A stretch of DNA of 64,000 nucleotides, from assembly GCA_963920665.1 (NCBI GenBank), contig OY987269.1:12650501-12714500 (forward strand), given 5' to 3'. This DNA comes from Straminergon stramineum (Eukaryota; Streptophyta; Bryopsida; Hypnales; Calliergonaceae). The position numbers and the translations under genes were made by a program. Shown here piece after piece: positions 50,171 through 62,333 of this stretch. Position 1 is the stretch's first letter. Each line of letters opens with the position of its first letter. Under the pieces are notes generated by a model, which searched no databases, had not been told where the DNA came from, and saw only the letters and a program-made list of their open reading frames with translations.

Positions 50171-50229
50171 TACCATCTATAACAACTAATTAAATTTGGT
50201 TGTTGGTTGATATTTTAATCTCTAAATGA

Positions 50230-50570
50230 ATGCTGTCTCTTTGGAGGACAAATTGACATTTGGCAAGACTCATGCAATCACAATTTTGGGGATATTGTTT
50301 TGAATTTTTTTTAAGAATAGAAAAAATGAGTATTCTATATATGTATTTATATTTCAATCAGCACCAAGAGCAAAAATTTTGTGAGCCAAGAGAAATACAT
50401 AAGGTCAAAATAAAAAAATAATTTTTTTTCACATAAAACAAATTTTGTCTTTATAGGAAAAATTGATTCATTCTATTTAGATTAGTGATGAAAAAGAGTT
50501 ACAAAGCATCTTGTTTCTTGATCTAATTTTTTTAGACTCTCCAATCAATTCTTTACTATAAAAGAATTAA
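50230..50570 (+). repeat. Second diverged fragment related to P1
   Basis: Shares with P1 the order TCTCTTTGGAGGACAAA, TTTATATTTCAATCAGCACC, GAGCAAAA and TTGATTCATTCTATTTAGAT. It is truncated at both ends. Confidence 0.55.
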
Positions 50571-51590
50571 AGAATCAAAATATGCAAAGCAAAAGATTAA
50601 GATAAGAGGATTTAAAGTCATATACTATACTTGGCTATCAACATTGGCATTTCATACCAAATATTTAATTAATTTTGGAAAATCAAAATTAGAAAAAGCT
50701 AAAAATAGAAATATTTCCTCAAAATCTATATTTTTATTATGCAAATGATAAATTTCTTAAAATGATGCCATTGGACAAATGCTTAAAAGATTAGTATTCT
50801 CTCCAAATTTGTATTTTCGATGTGTAAAAATTAATGTTTCTAGAAAAAAATTTCATTAAATTTTGGCATCTATTTGTAGAATTTTTCTTGATGATCTTGA
50901 CAATGGGTATGTTATTGTAATATGAAAAAGGAGAAAAAGGTCCTAAACATAAATAACTTATAATCTACAAGGTCTAAAGTTTTGAAAATTTTTTCTTTAC
51001 ATTCTCATACTTATCTAGTGCAACATTTTGTAGTTTTTTTGATATGCTAAAACAACAAATGTTTGAGATATTTTCTCTTTCCAATAGAAATAACAATTGG
51101 GAAAGGTTTTTTTGGGTCAATTGTAGTCTTGGAATTTTATATGTTAAAGTTTCAAAAGTATGAATTTGTAAACTTTTTTACTTTTTTACTTTTAAAATAT
51201 AATATTTATTTAATTATTTTTTAATTTATAAATGATGAACTTTATGTTTGATCATAATTTAAATATTATAGGTTTTAAATTTATAGATATGTCATACCTT
51301 TAATTATCAATTATTAAAAAGACATAGTTTTTTCTATCAAATAATTTGATTTTTCATAGAATTTGAGTACTATAGAGGATCATTTCAAAATTGAAATGCC
51401 ACAAAATAGCATATTTCAAATGGTTTAAAAAAAAGAGTTGTTCGTATCTTGTTGGTTTTGGCTAATAGTTATGACTAACTTCATGTTTCAAAATTTGGTA
51501 AAGGAATTAGAACAATCTTACATGGTTTCCACCCTAACAACATACTAATATGAAATACATTGTATCTAAAATTATATTTTCTAAACAAGA
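50571..51590. other. AT-rich intergenic sequence
   Basis: No gene or bounded element was recognised. Confidence 0.5.
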
Positions 51591-51595
51591 AGAAA

Positions 51596-52919
51596 TGTTG
51601 CGGCCCTAGTAACACCTTACAACTCCAACCAGACTTCAAGAGCCCTTCACAGCTTTTAGGGCTCACCACGCTCCAACTCCAATATCACTTAGGCCCAAAC
51701 TAACTAACATTGCACATGCCATGCACTCACCGCATTAGTTCCCATTTTCAGCTCACATTGCTAAGTCCCAATGCCCAAGACTACTAGCACGCGCTCCACT
51801 CGTGGCACTTGGTATGTCACTTGGTAACATGGGGTAGAACTTCCATCTTATTGTACTAGGACTCATAGTGGCACTACTCACCACGGTCCTAACTGCCCTT
51901 GGTTGTCACCCCACTTCATACTAGGCCTTTTGTGTACTTGCTACTCTCACACCAACACTAATCTGGACTCACAACTTGGGACACATTACCAAAGGCCCAA
52001 CAAGGAGTGGGACTCCAACCAACTGGTGCCCCAGGACACACACACAAGTATCTTAAGGAGCCTTGAAGCCGGTGGTGAAGTTACATCACCACCCATGAGT
52101 CACGAGGACTCACCAAGGCTCTACGAGGGAGTGAGGAGGGAGACCAACCCCTCCTATAGTACTCTCTACAGGATTCAATAGCCCCCCCCCCCCCCCCCCT
52201 TGTGGGTCAAAGGGACTTCCCAAACCGCCTTGGGTTTTCGAAGACCACCCGTTTCCAACCGAATTCCCCAAGTTCCAACTCCGTTTGGACTCCCAAACTT
52301 CCAAACGCCGTAACTTTGTTGTCAAGGCTTCAAATCCCACATGCGAGACTATTTTGGATATCTACGCGACGAGTAGATGCCGATGGACTACTCACTTGTC
52401 CCATTTGGACAAGTTCCCACAAAGTTATGGCCCTCTAAAGATTCGGGTTCACCCGGAGTGACGTCACGCGTCCACCACGGCCCTTCTCTTGGCCATAACT
52501 TTAGGCTCATGTCTCAGAACCTCGTAATGCTTGGCATAATAGCTTACTTGTCTTTGTAGCTTTCCAATGATATGCTGCATGACGTGCTTTGTTGAGTGAC
52601 TCTTTAGAAATCCCTCGCACCTAGCCTTTGAGTGTCCCATCGCCACTGGGACACCCCCAACTTTGACTGGCCATAACTTCTAGCCTACTAGTCCAAATCA
52701 AGCGTTCTTTTGATGGTTAGAAGCGTCTTCTCAAGATCTTTCCAAAAATGTATGACATGCCACTATGCCCTTCTTAAACAAGGCGCTATTGCGCCTTATT
52801 TTCCAAGGAGTCTCTCATTTCTCCCTTCTTAGCCTATTGCAAGGCTTGGGAAGTCACCCCCAAGGTCCCCCTTGCTCACTTAGGCACTTCAGGCACCCCA
52901 AGGAGATAGGGGCGTGAAA
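51596..52919 (-). mobile_element. LTR family L, copy 3 (solo LTR, 1324 bp, 5-bp TSD)
   Basis: Flanked by an exact duplication AGAAA (51591-51595 and 52920-52924). On the minus strand it starts TTTCACGCCCCTATCTCC, a one-base variant of the TGTCACGCCCC start, and ends GGGCCGCAACA. It aligns along its length with copies 1 and 4. A run of about 18 C at 52181-52199 corresponds to the G run at 17417 in copy 1. Interior units with ATAACTT recur roughly every 180 bp. No internal retroelement domain is present, so a solo LTR from recombination is the simplest reading. Confidence 0.88.
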
Positions 52920-52924
52920 AGAAA

Positions 52925-55900
52925 TGTTTTTGGACTCTTGTAAAAATGAAAAAGAATCTTTAGAATAGTTTGCTAATTAAATTGAATTTCATTAGTTTTC
53001 TTGCCTTTCATTAGTTGTGAATGGGTTAGGATCAAATTAAAGACTATATCTAAACAAATGCAATTTCATTTGCTTTTGTTGCCTTTTTTAGTTTTGAGTG
53101 GATGGGTGGGAATTAGAAACTATTCCTAGATACAAAAAAAGTTCATGAGTTTTCTTGCCTTTCATTAGTTGTAAATGGGTCACAATGAAATTGGAGACTT
53201 TTTCTAATCATATGCAATTTCATTTGTTTTCCTTGCCATTCTTTAGTTTTGAGTAGATGGGTGAAAATCAGAAACTATTCCTAGATACAAAAAAAATTCA
53301 TTTGATTTCTTGCCTTCATTAGTTGTTAGAGGGTGGATGAGAATTCATTAAATTTCAATGATCAAAGAAATATTGAAGGTTTCAAAAATGCAAAGATGTA
53401 AAAGAAAGTGAATTCAAGCTTAAATTCATTCACCATTCAAATTTTGCATTCAATCTTAAGAAATAAGGAAAAAGAAAATGAGATTGTCTTGTCGCATCCC
53501 ACAATTTGTAGATGAGTCTACAGAAATGAATTCAATAGCTGATCAAATAATATTTTAAAATATTTCCTTGGTTTTCATTAGTTATATAGAATGACCTTTG
53601 TGCACACACAAGTCTATATACTTTACGTATTGTTGAATTGGGATGAAAACTTTTGTTCTCTTATAAGATAATATAATACTTTTGTCAATTTTGTTTTATG
53701 TTTTCTTAATAGCATTACAATTTTGTGAAGAATAAAGACATAATGCAAGTGAGGAAAATAGGAAGAAAATTGCATGCATGATACATTTTTTGGCCTTACC
53801 ATTCTGCATGCTAGAGTCAATTTTAAAAAAAATCCTCTATGTTGTAGAATAAGATTACCCAATTTACTATAGTACAACCTATCCTCACATGCACTAAATT
53901 ACATACACCAATTTAGGTAAATTCCTGTTACAATTTTTTTTCTTTTCTATTTGCAAATATGTATTGTAAGGGGAGTAGGAATATCAAGGTATGTCCTTTG
54001 GTGAGTATCAAAGGTCATGAGAATTAGTTTCAACAATAAAATGTCAAAGCCTCTCATTGCTAAATTATCTAGAAATATTATTAATTTAAACAAATATTAT
54101 ACTCTCTCAATTGTACATCAACTATGATATGACCTAGTATTTCATTGGTTGGCACAACTTTCTTCTAGATTATTTAAATTTGCTTGTGTAAGTTGAACAA
54201 GGCACAACTTGAATGAACACCTTCATTTTAAATCATTAACTAGAGTATTGAATGATAATACAACTAGCATATGAGGTGGGAGCATATGTAGTGAAAGTGT
54301 CTAAATTTATATTGTATATTCCACAATTTTGAATTATGGGCTTTGAAGGTACTATAAGATGTGTATTGTAACTTATCCCCCCAAAACTCAAGCATTGCCA
54401 AATGAACATAATTACTTTGCTTCCACATTTGTAGTTGCATCCTTTTATCATTACAAAGCACAACATCTGCAATCTATCACTACAATAGTTTTCATAGACA
54501 TAGTCTAGATCAATAAGGGCCTCAAAGATGTTAATTTAGGTGTGTAGAAATTAATGTCCATCTTTGAGCATTAGAACTTTAAATTATTATTGCCTTTTGC
54601 CAATTGCTATGGCTTCAATGAGAATGCAAATTATTCCCTTGCAATCCACTATTTGAAGGTGAGTAGATGGAAAATAACTAAGACATAACGAAGGCTTGAA
54701 TGAAGTGGAAATTGCAAGCAATGGATGTAGGGTGGCTAATGGCTATTTTCTTTTTCTTGCTATGATTGTAATTTTGAAACCTTTTTCTTCCTCTATCTAA
54801 CTTTCTTAGTAAAGTCCATTTATTACTAATCACAAAAAAAAATTGTTTTTAAATTTAATGAAGCCTACCACATACAAAGGCAATAGAATACCTTGTAGTA
54901 ATATAAATAAGTTACTAGATTTGAAGTTAGGTTATTTTTTTGCCTATTATCAATAGTGTAAAGTTGAAGCTAATTTTAAGATGGTTCATTAATATTTAGA
55001 ATGGTCCAAGATGGTCCATAACTAAATTACATGTTATTGAAAAGTACATGTATAAGGTCCCTTTATATAGAAGTTTCAATCTCCAAGCTCTACTTTCTCC
55101 AAGTGTACTATTAGAGACATTTGAAGTGAAATGTGGTCCTTTCTATAAAATTTCAAGATTTCAACTTTCTTTAGCAAAACACTTTTTGCACATGTAAATT
55201 ATTATGGAAATAGATTAAAAAATCAAAAATACAATTCTGGGGGTATTTTGTGCTCTAAACAATAGACTCCACTACTTTAAACAATACTTTCCCAAAACAA
55301 ATACATGCATAACAAAACATCATCAAGTGTTTTCCTTCTCATATAGAGGGAAAACATGTTATTTGAAGTTTGAAGTTAAGTTGAATTTTTATTTTAACAA
55401 AATCCATTTTTTGATTTAGGTTCTAATTCTTTAGAACTTATAGAAGTTGTTGCCGTGTAAGCATTTTTAAGGTTGTTAAAACTTGGAATCTAGAATCAAA
55501 TATAAATCCACAAGTTCAATGTGACTACTTTTCTTTAGTATGATTTTGAGAAAAAATCCACAGGAATTATAAGTTCTAACTCAATCTAAAATGTTGCATA
55601 AAAATGAACATGAAGTAATAAATATGAGAATGTATAACTATTGAAGATTCAAAACTCACTCATAATTTACAAATTCTATAAGCAAAAAAAATTTAATTTA
55701 TGATTTATTTATATTGAATTTAAATAAAAGATTTTAACATGTTGGAATAGTCTTGAAAATGAAGGTCATGAGTCCAAGTTATGAGTATAAAGGAATTTTT
55801 ACGTAGGAAATAAATTATAGAATTAGTTTGCGATGGTGATGTTTTGTATCAAATAAAAAAAATTACATGGATACTTTCATCATATATGGTTTATTTTTAA

Positions 55901-58733
55901 AATAAAATAAAATAAGTGATGTTTGAGTGATTTGATCTTGCAAATTAAACTTGCTATGTATTATTAGTAGATTTAACTAAAAAAATTTGAATCATTACTT
56001 GAGACTTTAGACAATTGGTATAAATGATCTTATAAAAATTATACTCATCTCATTTTCTATGTTTTTAATTCAATGCATTGTTCAATGCTCACTCAACATA
56101 AGAAAAGACCAACAAAGAATTCCATTATACAATACTTGTAGAAATTGTCAAATTGTGCTTTGTATTTGAAAATAATGGAAATTCCATGTCTAAATTCTTC
56201 AATTATTATGACAATTTGAGGTCTAAATTTAAGTAAAAATATTCATTTCCAAGTCTAGGCTAAAATTTTAGATATTTCATATGTTTTGTTCAAATATGTC
56301 ATCCTGAATTTTTTGAGGTATAATTCTTTTTCCTTGAAAGACAAGTATACAATGCATAAACTTCTAAAACAAGTATTTTCTAGGGATTCTCAAAATTGAA
56401 GTTTTTTCTTTTAAATGTTTGAGTATAAATGATTTGCTTGCACAATTTGTGCATTTTGACATTACATTTGAAAATGAATTGAGAGTACATGAATGAAAAT
56501 TTAATCAAGCAAATGATATTTTAATGAATTTTAATTTTTGGCCTCTAAAATTCCTTCAAATAGGATGGTCAAAACTCCCTTTGAAAATCTTATTTTAAAC
56601 TAAATGCAATCATTTTTTTAATATTTATCAATAGTTCTCATATTTATATCTAAAATTTATTTCTCCATATCTTTCATGTTTTTGTCCATTCAACCACCAA
56701 ATACTTGAGCTAACTTGTTCAAGTGAATCCTCTTAAAATTTCAAGTGAAAATCCAACTAATTACATGATCATAATGCCTAAACTACAAGAACAAGTTTTA
56801 GAAGTCCTTTCTCAAGTCTCAATTTCATCTTTTAAGATTTTTAGGAAAAATGCATGTATTCAACAACATGGAGAAGTTGATAATACATTGAAAAATCAAG
56901 TTGAGAATCTATCAAAAAATATATAAATTAAAAACTCAATACTTGCTCTTTAAAAAAATATGATTATGATTAATTAGATGTAAGGAAGAACTCAAATTGC
57001 TAATGGCTATAATGTGAAATCAAATTATATAAACTCTAATGGTATGGTTAGAATTTTTTGGCAAGCTATACAAAACTCATGAATTGTTTTTTTGAGAAGT
57101 GTAAAAATTGAGTAGAAAATATTCTTGAGTTGTTATCTTTAGTCCTAATTGTCTTAGAGCCTCAAAGAAAACCTTTTGTATTTCTTACTTCACTCACAAT
57201 TGTAAAATGAATAAAAGTTTCATTTGCATCTAAAGATCTATTTTACCTAAGAAAATTTTCATTAATTTAAAATGCTCTTTTACACTGCCAAAAATAAAAT
57301 AAAACTGAAACCTTCATAATTTATGCTATCTATATTTGAATTTTGTGAATCAAAGCTTTCTATGTAGACTATGTCCTACAAACCTACTAACATTAGAATC
57401 AACAAAACCAAAATCAATAGAAGACCAAAATACTTTTCAAAATGGCCTCCAAAGTATGTATCTAATACATGTTTTATATTTTAAAAAAAGATTTAAAATT
57501 GAGTTCAAAAAGTCAACTTTGTATGTTAATGTTGTCATTGTCTACAAAATCAAACTCTTCGCAACTTTCCAAGCAAATAGTAGTCTATTCAAGAAAATTT
57601 AATAAATACATGTTAAAATAATAATTGAAAAAAAATACTTAGCTCCACATTATGAGATTGAAATTGAAATAACTTGTAACTTTTGCAATACTTACTAGGA
57701 ATGAAACAAATCTTAACATATAAAGCATGATGATAATGCAAACTTTCTTAAATTTTCATGCAAAAAATTCAAAATATGAAGTTAATAAAGCTTCCCTAAC
57801 TTCATAAAATGCCCAAACTAGGCTATGTCAACTATCAAGATTACTCTTATAAAATAGTCAAAGTTGTGCATGACACATTGTGCTTATTAATGTGCAAATA
57901 TGTATTTTTCTTTGGAAACTTTGGGACCAACGGAGTACTAAGCCTTGCATTGAAAAAATTTGTGGTTATAGTAAGTGAATAAAAAATTGGGTTGCTTGCT
58001 ATTTGAAAATGAGCAAATGATAGAGAACACTAATAAAAGCCTCTTTGTAGCAAAGTTGTTTGTTCAATTTAAGGTACCCACACTTAATTCAAAATTATTG
58101 CAAAACCACCTCTAAAATCCTCTTGCTATAAATGATGGACTTCTGAAAATGAGTCCTTACGAATGATTTCAGCTACTTCTAACATCAAAACTTTCAAAAT
58201 CCACAATTTCTTCATACATTATTAAAAAAAATGCTAAAGTCATCTAAAATCCTTTTTCGATTTCCAACAACTCAATAAAAATTAAGACAATTTACTACTA
58301 CACTACAAACCATGCATGCTCAAATGCTTATTCAAACATTTTAAGGTGTAATTATCCCTCAAAGAATGGAACACCAAGGTTGCACTTCGACATGCTCAAC
58401 CATTCACTAAACTCTTACATTTTGTTGACTAGAGTGAATCAAGCCGCAGTAAGGTAGGGTGCTCTAAATGTGCCTCTACTCTAAAAGTGACCACTAACAC
58501 ATAGGTCCATTTTGCTTTCTTCAATGAACCAAGAATGTACATTTTAGGAGGTGGTCGCTACTAGTGACCACCGCATCTCAACTTCAAAAATTCATAACTA
58601 ATTCCACAAATGTCCAAAAAATATGAAACAACTTGGGTTAGATGCCAATTCCACTGTCCTTCCTGTGGAAATCTACTGAAAATTATTTCAAGTAGTTTCG
58701 CTTCCCCCAAATGCAATCATCTCTTAACCCCTC
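52925..58733. other. Long AT-rich intergenic sequence
   Basis: Almost 6 kb without a recognised gene. Near 53000-53330 a 120-bp segment with AAAT(G)GGT and TTCATTTG..TTTTCTTGCC motifs recurs about three times, a diverged tandem. ORFs at 53623-53877, 54236-54472, 56723-56926 and 57336-57602 are not supported by composition or motifs. Confidence 0.5.
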
Positions 58734-58737
58734 ATCG

Positions 58738-59697
58738 CCCAAGGGGACGAAAAGTGTCCTCACATTCTCTGGCAATCAAATTCAAAGTGCTATTACTTCA
58801 GCATTTGATATCTGAATTCAATAAAAACTTGTTGGAAAAGTTGTGCATATTAGTCTAATTTCACTAGTAAAATTTTCAGATCAATACAAGATGTATTGAG
58901 TTTTTGAGAGCCCTTCAAAGTTCACAAGTTCAATTTGAGCTCGCCACATTGCATTATGATGGCTACAACTTTGGGGGCTTGTAACTTCTTCATAAAAAAA
59001 AATTTCAATAAAATTTGTTGGGTTTTGTTCCTCTTAAGATCTAATTATTGTCGTAAAATTTTCATGTCAATCCAAGTTGTTTTCAATGTTTGGGAGCAAT
59101 TCAAAGTTCAAAATGCAAACATTTTGCATTACAGTGTACTTCCGCCGCTTATAACTTCTTCATACGTGGTCTAGTTTCAATCATTTTTGTTGGAAAAGTT
59201 TTACATACTAGTCTAGTTTGTGTGGTTCTAATTTCATATCAATCCAAGAGGTAATGAGTGACTCAAAAGCATTTTAGTCGAGGGAGGTTCAACCATAGAT
59301 GTGATTTTTTGCTACTTTTTTCACTATTTTTTGACATTTCAAAACAATTTTGTAGACACAATGAGTCAATTGAATGATATTTTTTTCACCAAAGTGTTTG
59401 TCTTTTCATTTTGAATCATTTTGAAGTTAAATTTTTTTTCATTTGAGTAGGTTTGGAAATTTAATTTCACCTCCAAATGTGTTTTTAAGAAAATTTCAAC
59501 ATCTTTTCCCAAGACTAAAACATTACAATCTTTCAATCTATACGGTCAAATGACCCCAAATTTGTTTCATACCATCTACAACATGCACACTACAATATTG
59601 TACGGTTGAGATTTTCATACTTCATTGAAATTTAGACTTATAGCACTTGAAAAGCAAAGATGCTTTTACACGTGTTTGGACTTTGGGCAATGCAGGG
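58738..59697 (-). mobile_element. TTAA-flanked element P2a (960 bp)
   Basis: The left end is CCCCTCATCGCCCAAGGGGA. The right end, reverse complemented, is CCCTGCATTGCCCAAAGTCC. TTAA flanks both sides (58734-58737 and 59698-59701). It is the same family as P2b and P3, in inverted orientation relative to both. Non-coding; the interior carries sub-repeats of about 160 bp with TAACTTCTT and CATGTCAATCCAAG motifs. The ends and TTAA sites fit the piggyBac superfamily. Confidence 0.75.
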
Positions 59698-59701
59698 TTA
59701 A

Positions 59702-60919
59702 CCTCTTACCGCCCAAGGCAACGGTGCTAGTATGTGAGCCCAAGAATGCAAGCTTGTGAGCATTGAGCCTATATTATAAGTACCTATAATATAGATCCCA
59801 CATACTATAAAAGGTGTATGTATCATAAACACCTATAATATGGGTACTTGTAACATATATACTCTATAATCATAGATGTTTTTTATAGTATATACACCTA
59901 TAACATAGGTGTGTAATATTATAGGCTCATGGGCTTACACTCCTATGCTCACATAATAGCAATCCTCCTGCCCAAGGCTTGACAAGTTCAAAAACAATAT
60001 TTCTTTTGAAGTGTTATAGATATGATTTGCTCTAAGTTGCAAAGATCTCAATTGTACAAGCTTGTAATGCACTTGTTGTAGACAACATGCATCAAATTTG
60101 GTGTCATTTGACCCCATAGATTGCAAGATTATAATGTTTTAGTGTTGAAAAAGGATGCTGAAATTTTCCTAAAAATACATTTGAAGGCGAAATTTGGTTT
60201 CTAAATTTATTCAAATGAAGAAACTTTAAACTATAAAGTGATTCAAAATTAGCATAAAAACACATTGATGAAAAAAAATATTAGTCAATTGACTCATTAT
60301 GTCTGCAAAATGGCTTTGAAATGTCAAAAAATAGCAAGAAAAGTTGAAACCCCCCCATCAAAAATTGAACTTCCTTCTACTAAAATGCTTTTCAATCACT
60401 CATAACTTCTTGGATTGAAATGAAATTTTATACACACAAACTAGACTAGTATGTGCAACTTTTCCAAACAAAGTGATTGAAAGCAAACATTGTATGAAGA
60501 AGAAACAAGCCGCTGAAGTTCATTGTAGTCTAGAAATGTTGGGATTTTGAGCTTCGAATTGCTCCTAGACATTCAAAACAACTTGGATTGACATGAAAAT
60601 TCTACCACAATAACTAGACTTCAAGGGGAACATAAATTAAAAAAATGATTGAAAAATAAACTTTGGATGAAGGAAATACAAGCCCCTGGAGTTGTAGCCA
60701 TCAAATACAATTTGGTGAACTCAAATTGAACTTGTGAACTTCAATTGGCTTCCAAAAATTCAGTACATTTTGGATTGATTTGAAAATTTTACCACACAAA
60801 CTAGAAGAAAGAGCGCAAATTTTCCAACAAGTTTTATTGAATTCGAACATTGGATGCAAAAGTTACAGCACTGTGAATTTGACGTGAGGACACTTTTGGT
60901 CCCCTTCGGCAGTGAGGGA
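59702..60919 (+). mobile_element. TTAA-flanked element P2b (interrupted by a MITE)
   Basis: Starts CCTCTTACCGCCCAAGGC right after the TTAA at 59698-59701 and ends CGGCAGTGAGGGA before TTAA at 60920-60923. It shares the TTAA at its left with P2a, so the two elements abut in inverted orientation. It contains a 250-bp Mutator-like MITE near its left end. The rest is collinear with P3 and P2a. Without the MITE and one target copy it is about 960 bp, the same length as P2a. Confidence 0.72.
59720..59969. mobile_element. Mutator-like MITE, family M2, copy 2 (250 bp)
   Basis: Exact 9-bp duplication GCCCAAGGC at 59711-59719 and 59970-59978. Inverted ends share TGCTANTATGTGAGC with a few variable outer bases (five on the left, eight on the right), the same asymmetry as the 10158-11621 element. 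The centre has ACCTATAATATRG repeats. It is inserted in P2b near its left end. Confidence 0.78.
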
Positions 60920-60923
60920 TTAA

Positions 60924-61182
60924 AAGGTCAATTTACGAGCAAGAGAGAAAGAATCAGTGAACACCTGAATAAGTTACCAGCTCACCCAAGCTTATTAGTA
61001 AGTTACCATTCACTTACCAGTGCCTTCTTCTCCACTACAGTTCGGTTAGTACTGTAGGCAGTTGCCCAATGCCATCAGCAGATCAGCTGCACTCCAATCC
61101 AATGTGCAGCACTCTCTTGAATGGGGCTTCATAATGTGGGGCTCATGCAAGTAACACTCATGCCTACCTGGGGAACTTATTA
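60924..61182. other. Unassigned spacer
   Basis: A short region between the TTAA element and the next MITE. No gene was recognised; the ORF 60854-61057 mostly overlaps the P2b end. Confidence 0.5.
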
Positions 61183-61191
61183 CTCTTGATG

Positions 61192-61454
61192 GGACGAGCT
61201 TATAGTTGTATGACAAGCTTCTTGTGGAGGTCCAGTTAAGGGTGAATGTAAAAAAAAATTATTTTGTGCCATAATAACTTTATTGCAAACACCTAGCCTA
61301 GATAATTTGGGGTCTCTGATTGCAAATATGAACTCAAAATTTGCAAAAAAAAATTTGCTCAGCAAATAAAAAGTTCCTGCATTTTCCCCAGGGGTAAAAT
61401 ATGGGGGCAGAAACCCCTCCACAGGAGGCTCGTCATACAACTATAAGCTCAACC
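61192..61454. mobile_element. Mutator-like MITE, family M1, copy 2 (263 bp)
   Basis: Inverse-orientation relative of 8937-9228, with collinear landmarks GGAAAATGCAGGAAC, AATCAGAG..CC, TGGCACAAAATA and GGACCTCCACAAGA (as read in the 8937 direction). The exact 9-bp duplication CTCTTGATG flanks it (61183-61191 and 61455-61463). The outermost GG of GGNNGAGCTTATA is conserved at all four family ends. Confidence 0.85.
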
Positions 61455-61463
61455 CTCTTGATG

Positions 61464-61890
61464 GGACTTTCATTCAATGTGTTGCTGGTCTTGGTTCGCT
61501 GCTCCCTGCCCCGCCCCACCCAAAGATATTCAACAATCACCAAGACTGTTCATGTTGACATGAGCTTGTTTATGAGTAGTCTTGGAAGGCTCTCTCCTGT
61601 TCAAATGTTCAACAAGCTTTCATGTGTTTGAAAAAAAGAAAAAAAAAGGTTCAAAAAGTCACATACTATTGTATGATACTATGATAGGCTTTTGTAAACT
61701 GCAGCACTTGCTTGATTTTCGAGTATGGCCATGTTCAAACATTCTCACATCACATGTATGAAACTGAAGGTAAGTGTACCCAAAACCAACAAACTGAGAA
61801 AACTGACTCTATGTACGTAAATCTAAATCTTGCATTTAGGCTTATCAAATGTACAATAGGGTACTAATCAAAATGGCATTTTTACATTTG
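61464..61890. other. Unassigned AT-rich sequence
   Basis: No gene or element was recognised; the ORF 61401-61631 overlaps the MITE end. Confidence 0.5.
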
Positions 61891-61899
61891 CAGTGAAAG

Positions 61900-62333
61900 A
61901 AATTTCACTGCTATCAACTTTAATAGTCTCCTAAGGGCTGAAAATTTGGGGGTTTTCAATGAAATTTTTATGACAAGATCATCTTTATGTTCTTAACATC
62001 TTTGCCAAATTCCAAGGCCAAAAGATTCACACAAAAAAAGATATTCTAAATCTACCAACATGTGTAGCTATGAGAAAAATTTCACTGCTGCCAACTTTGA
62101 CACCCTCCAAAGGGCTGAATTTTTTTCTTTTGCCCTGAAATTTTTGACATGAGATCACCTCTATGTTGATAATGTATGTGACAAATTTCAATATCAAAAG
62201 ATTTTCACACAAAAAGATATTTGAAATTTACCAACAAGTGTCATTGTAAGAGACAATTTCACTAGTGCCAACTTTGACACCCTCCCAAGGGCTGAAAAAT
62301 TGTTTATTTACCATAAAATTTTATCTAGAAGAT
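61900..62333. repeat. 177-bp tandem array (continues at 63658-63763)
   Basis: TTTCACT anchors occur at 61903, 62080 and 62257, exactly 177 bases apart. Each unit contains CCAACTTTGACACCCTCC, AAGGGCTGAA, a GATCATCTCTATGTTGATAA-like motif and ATCTACCAACATGTGT. The third unit is split by LTR copy 4 and resumes at 63658. Confidence 0.88.
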
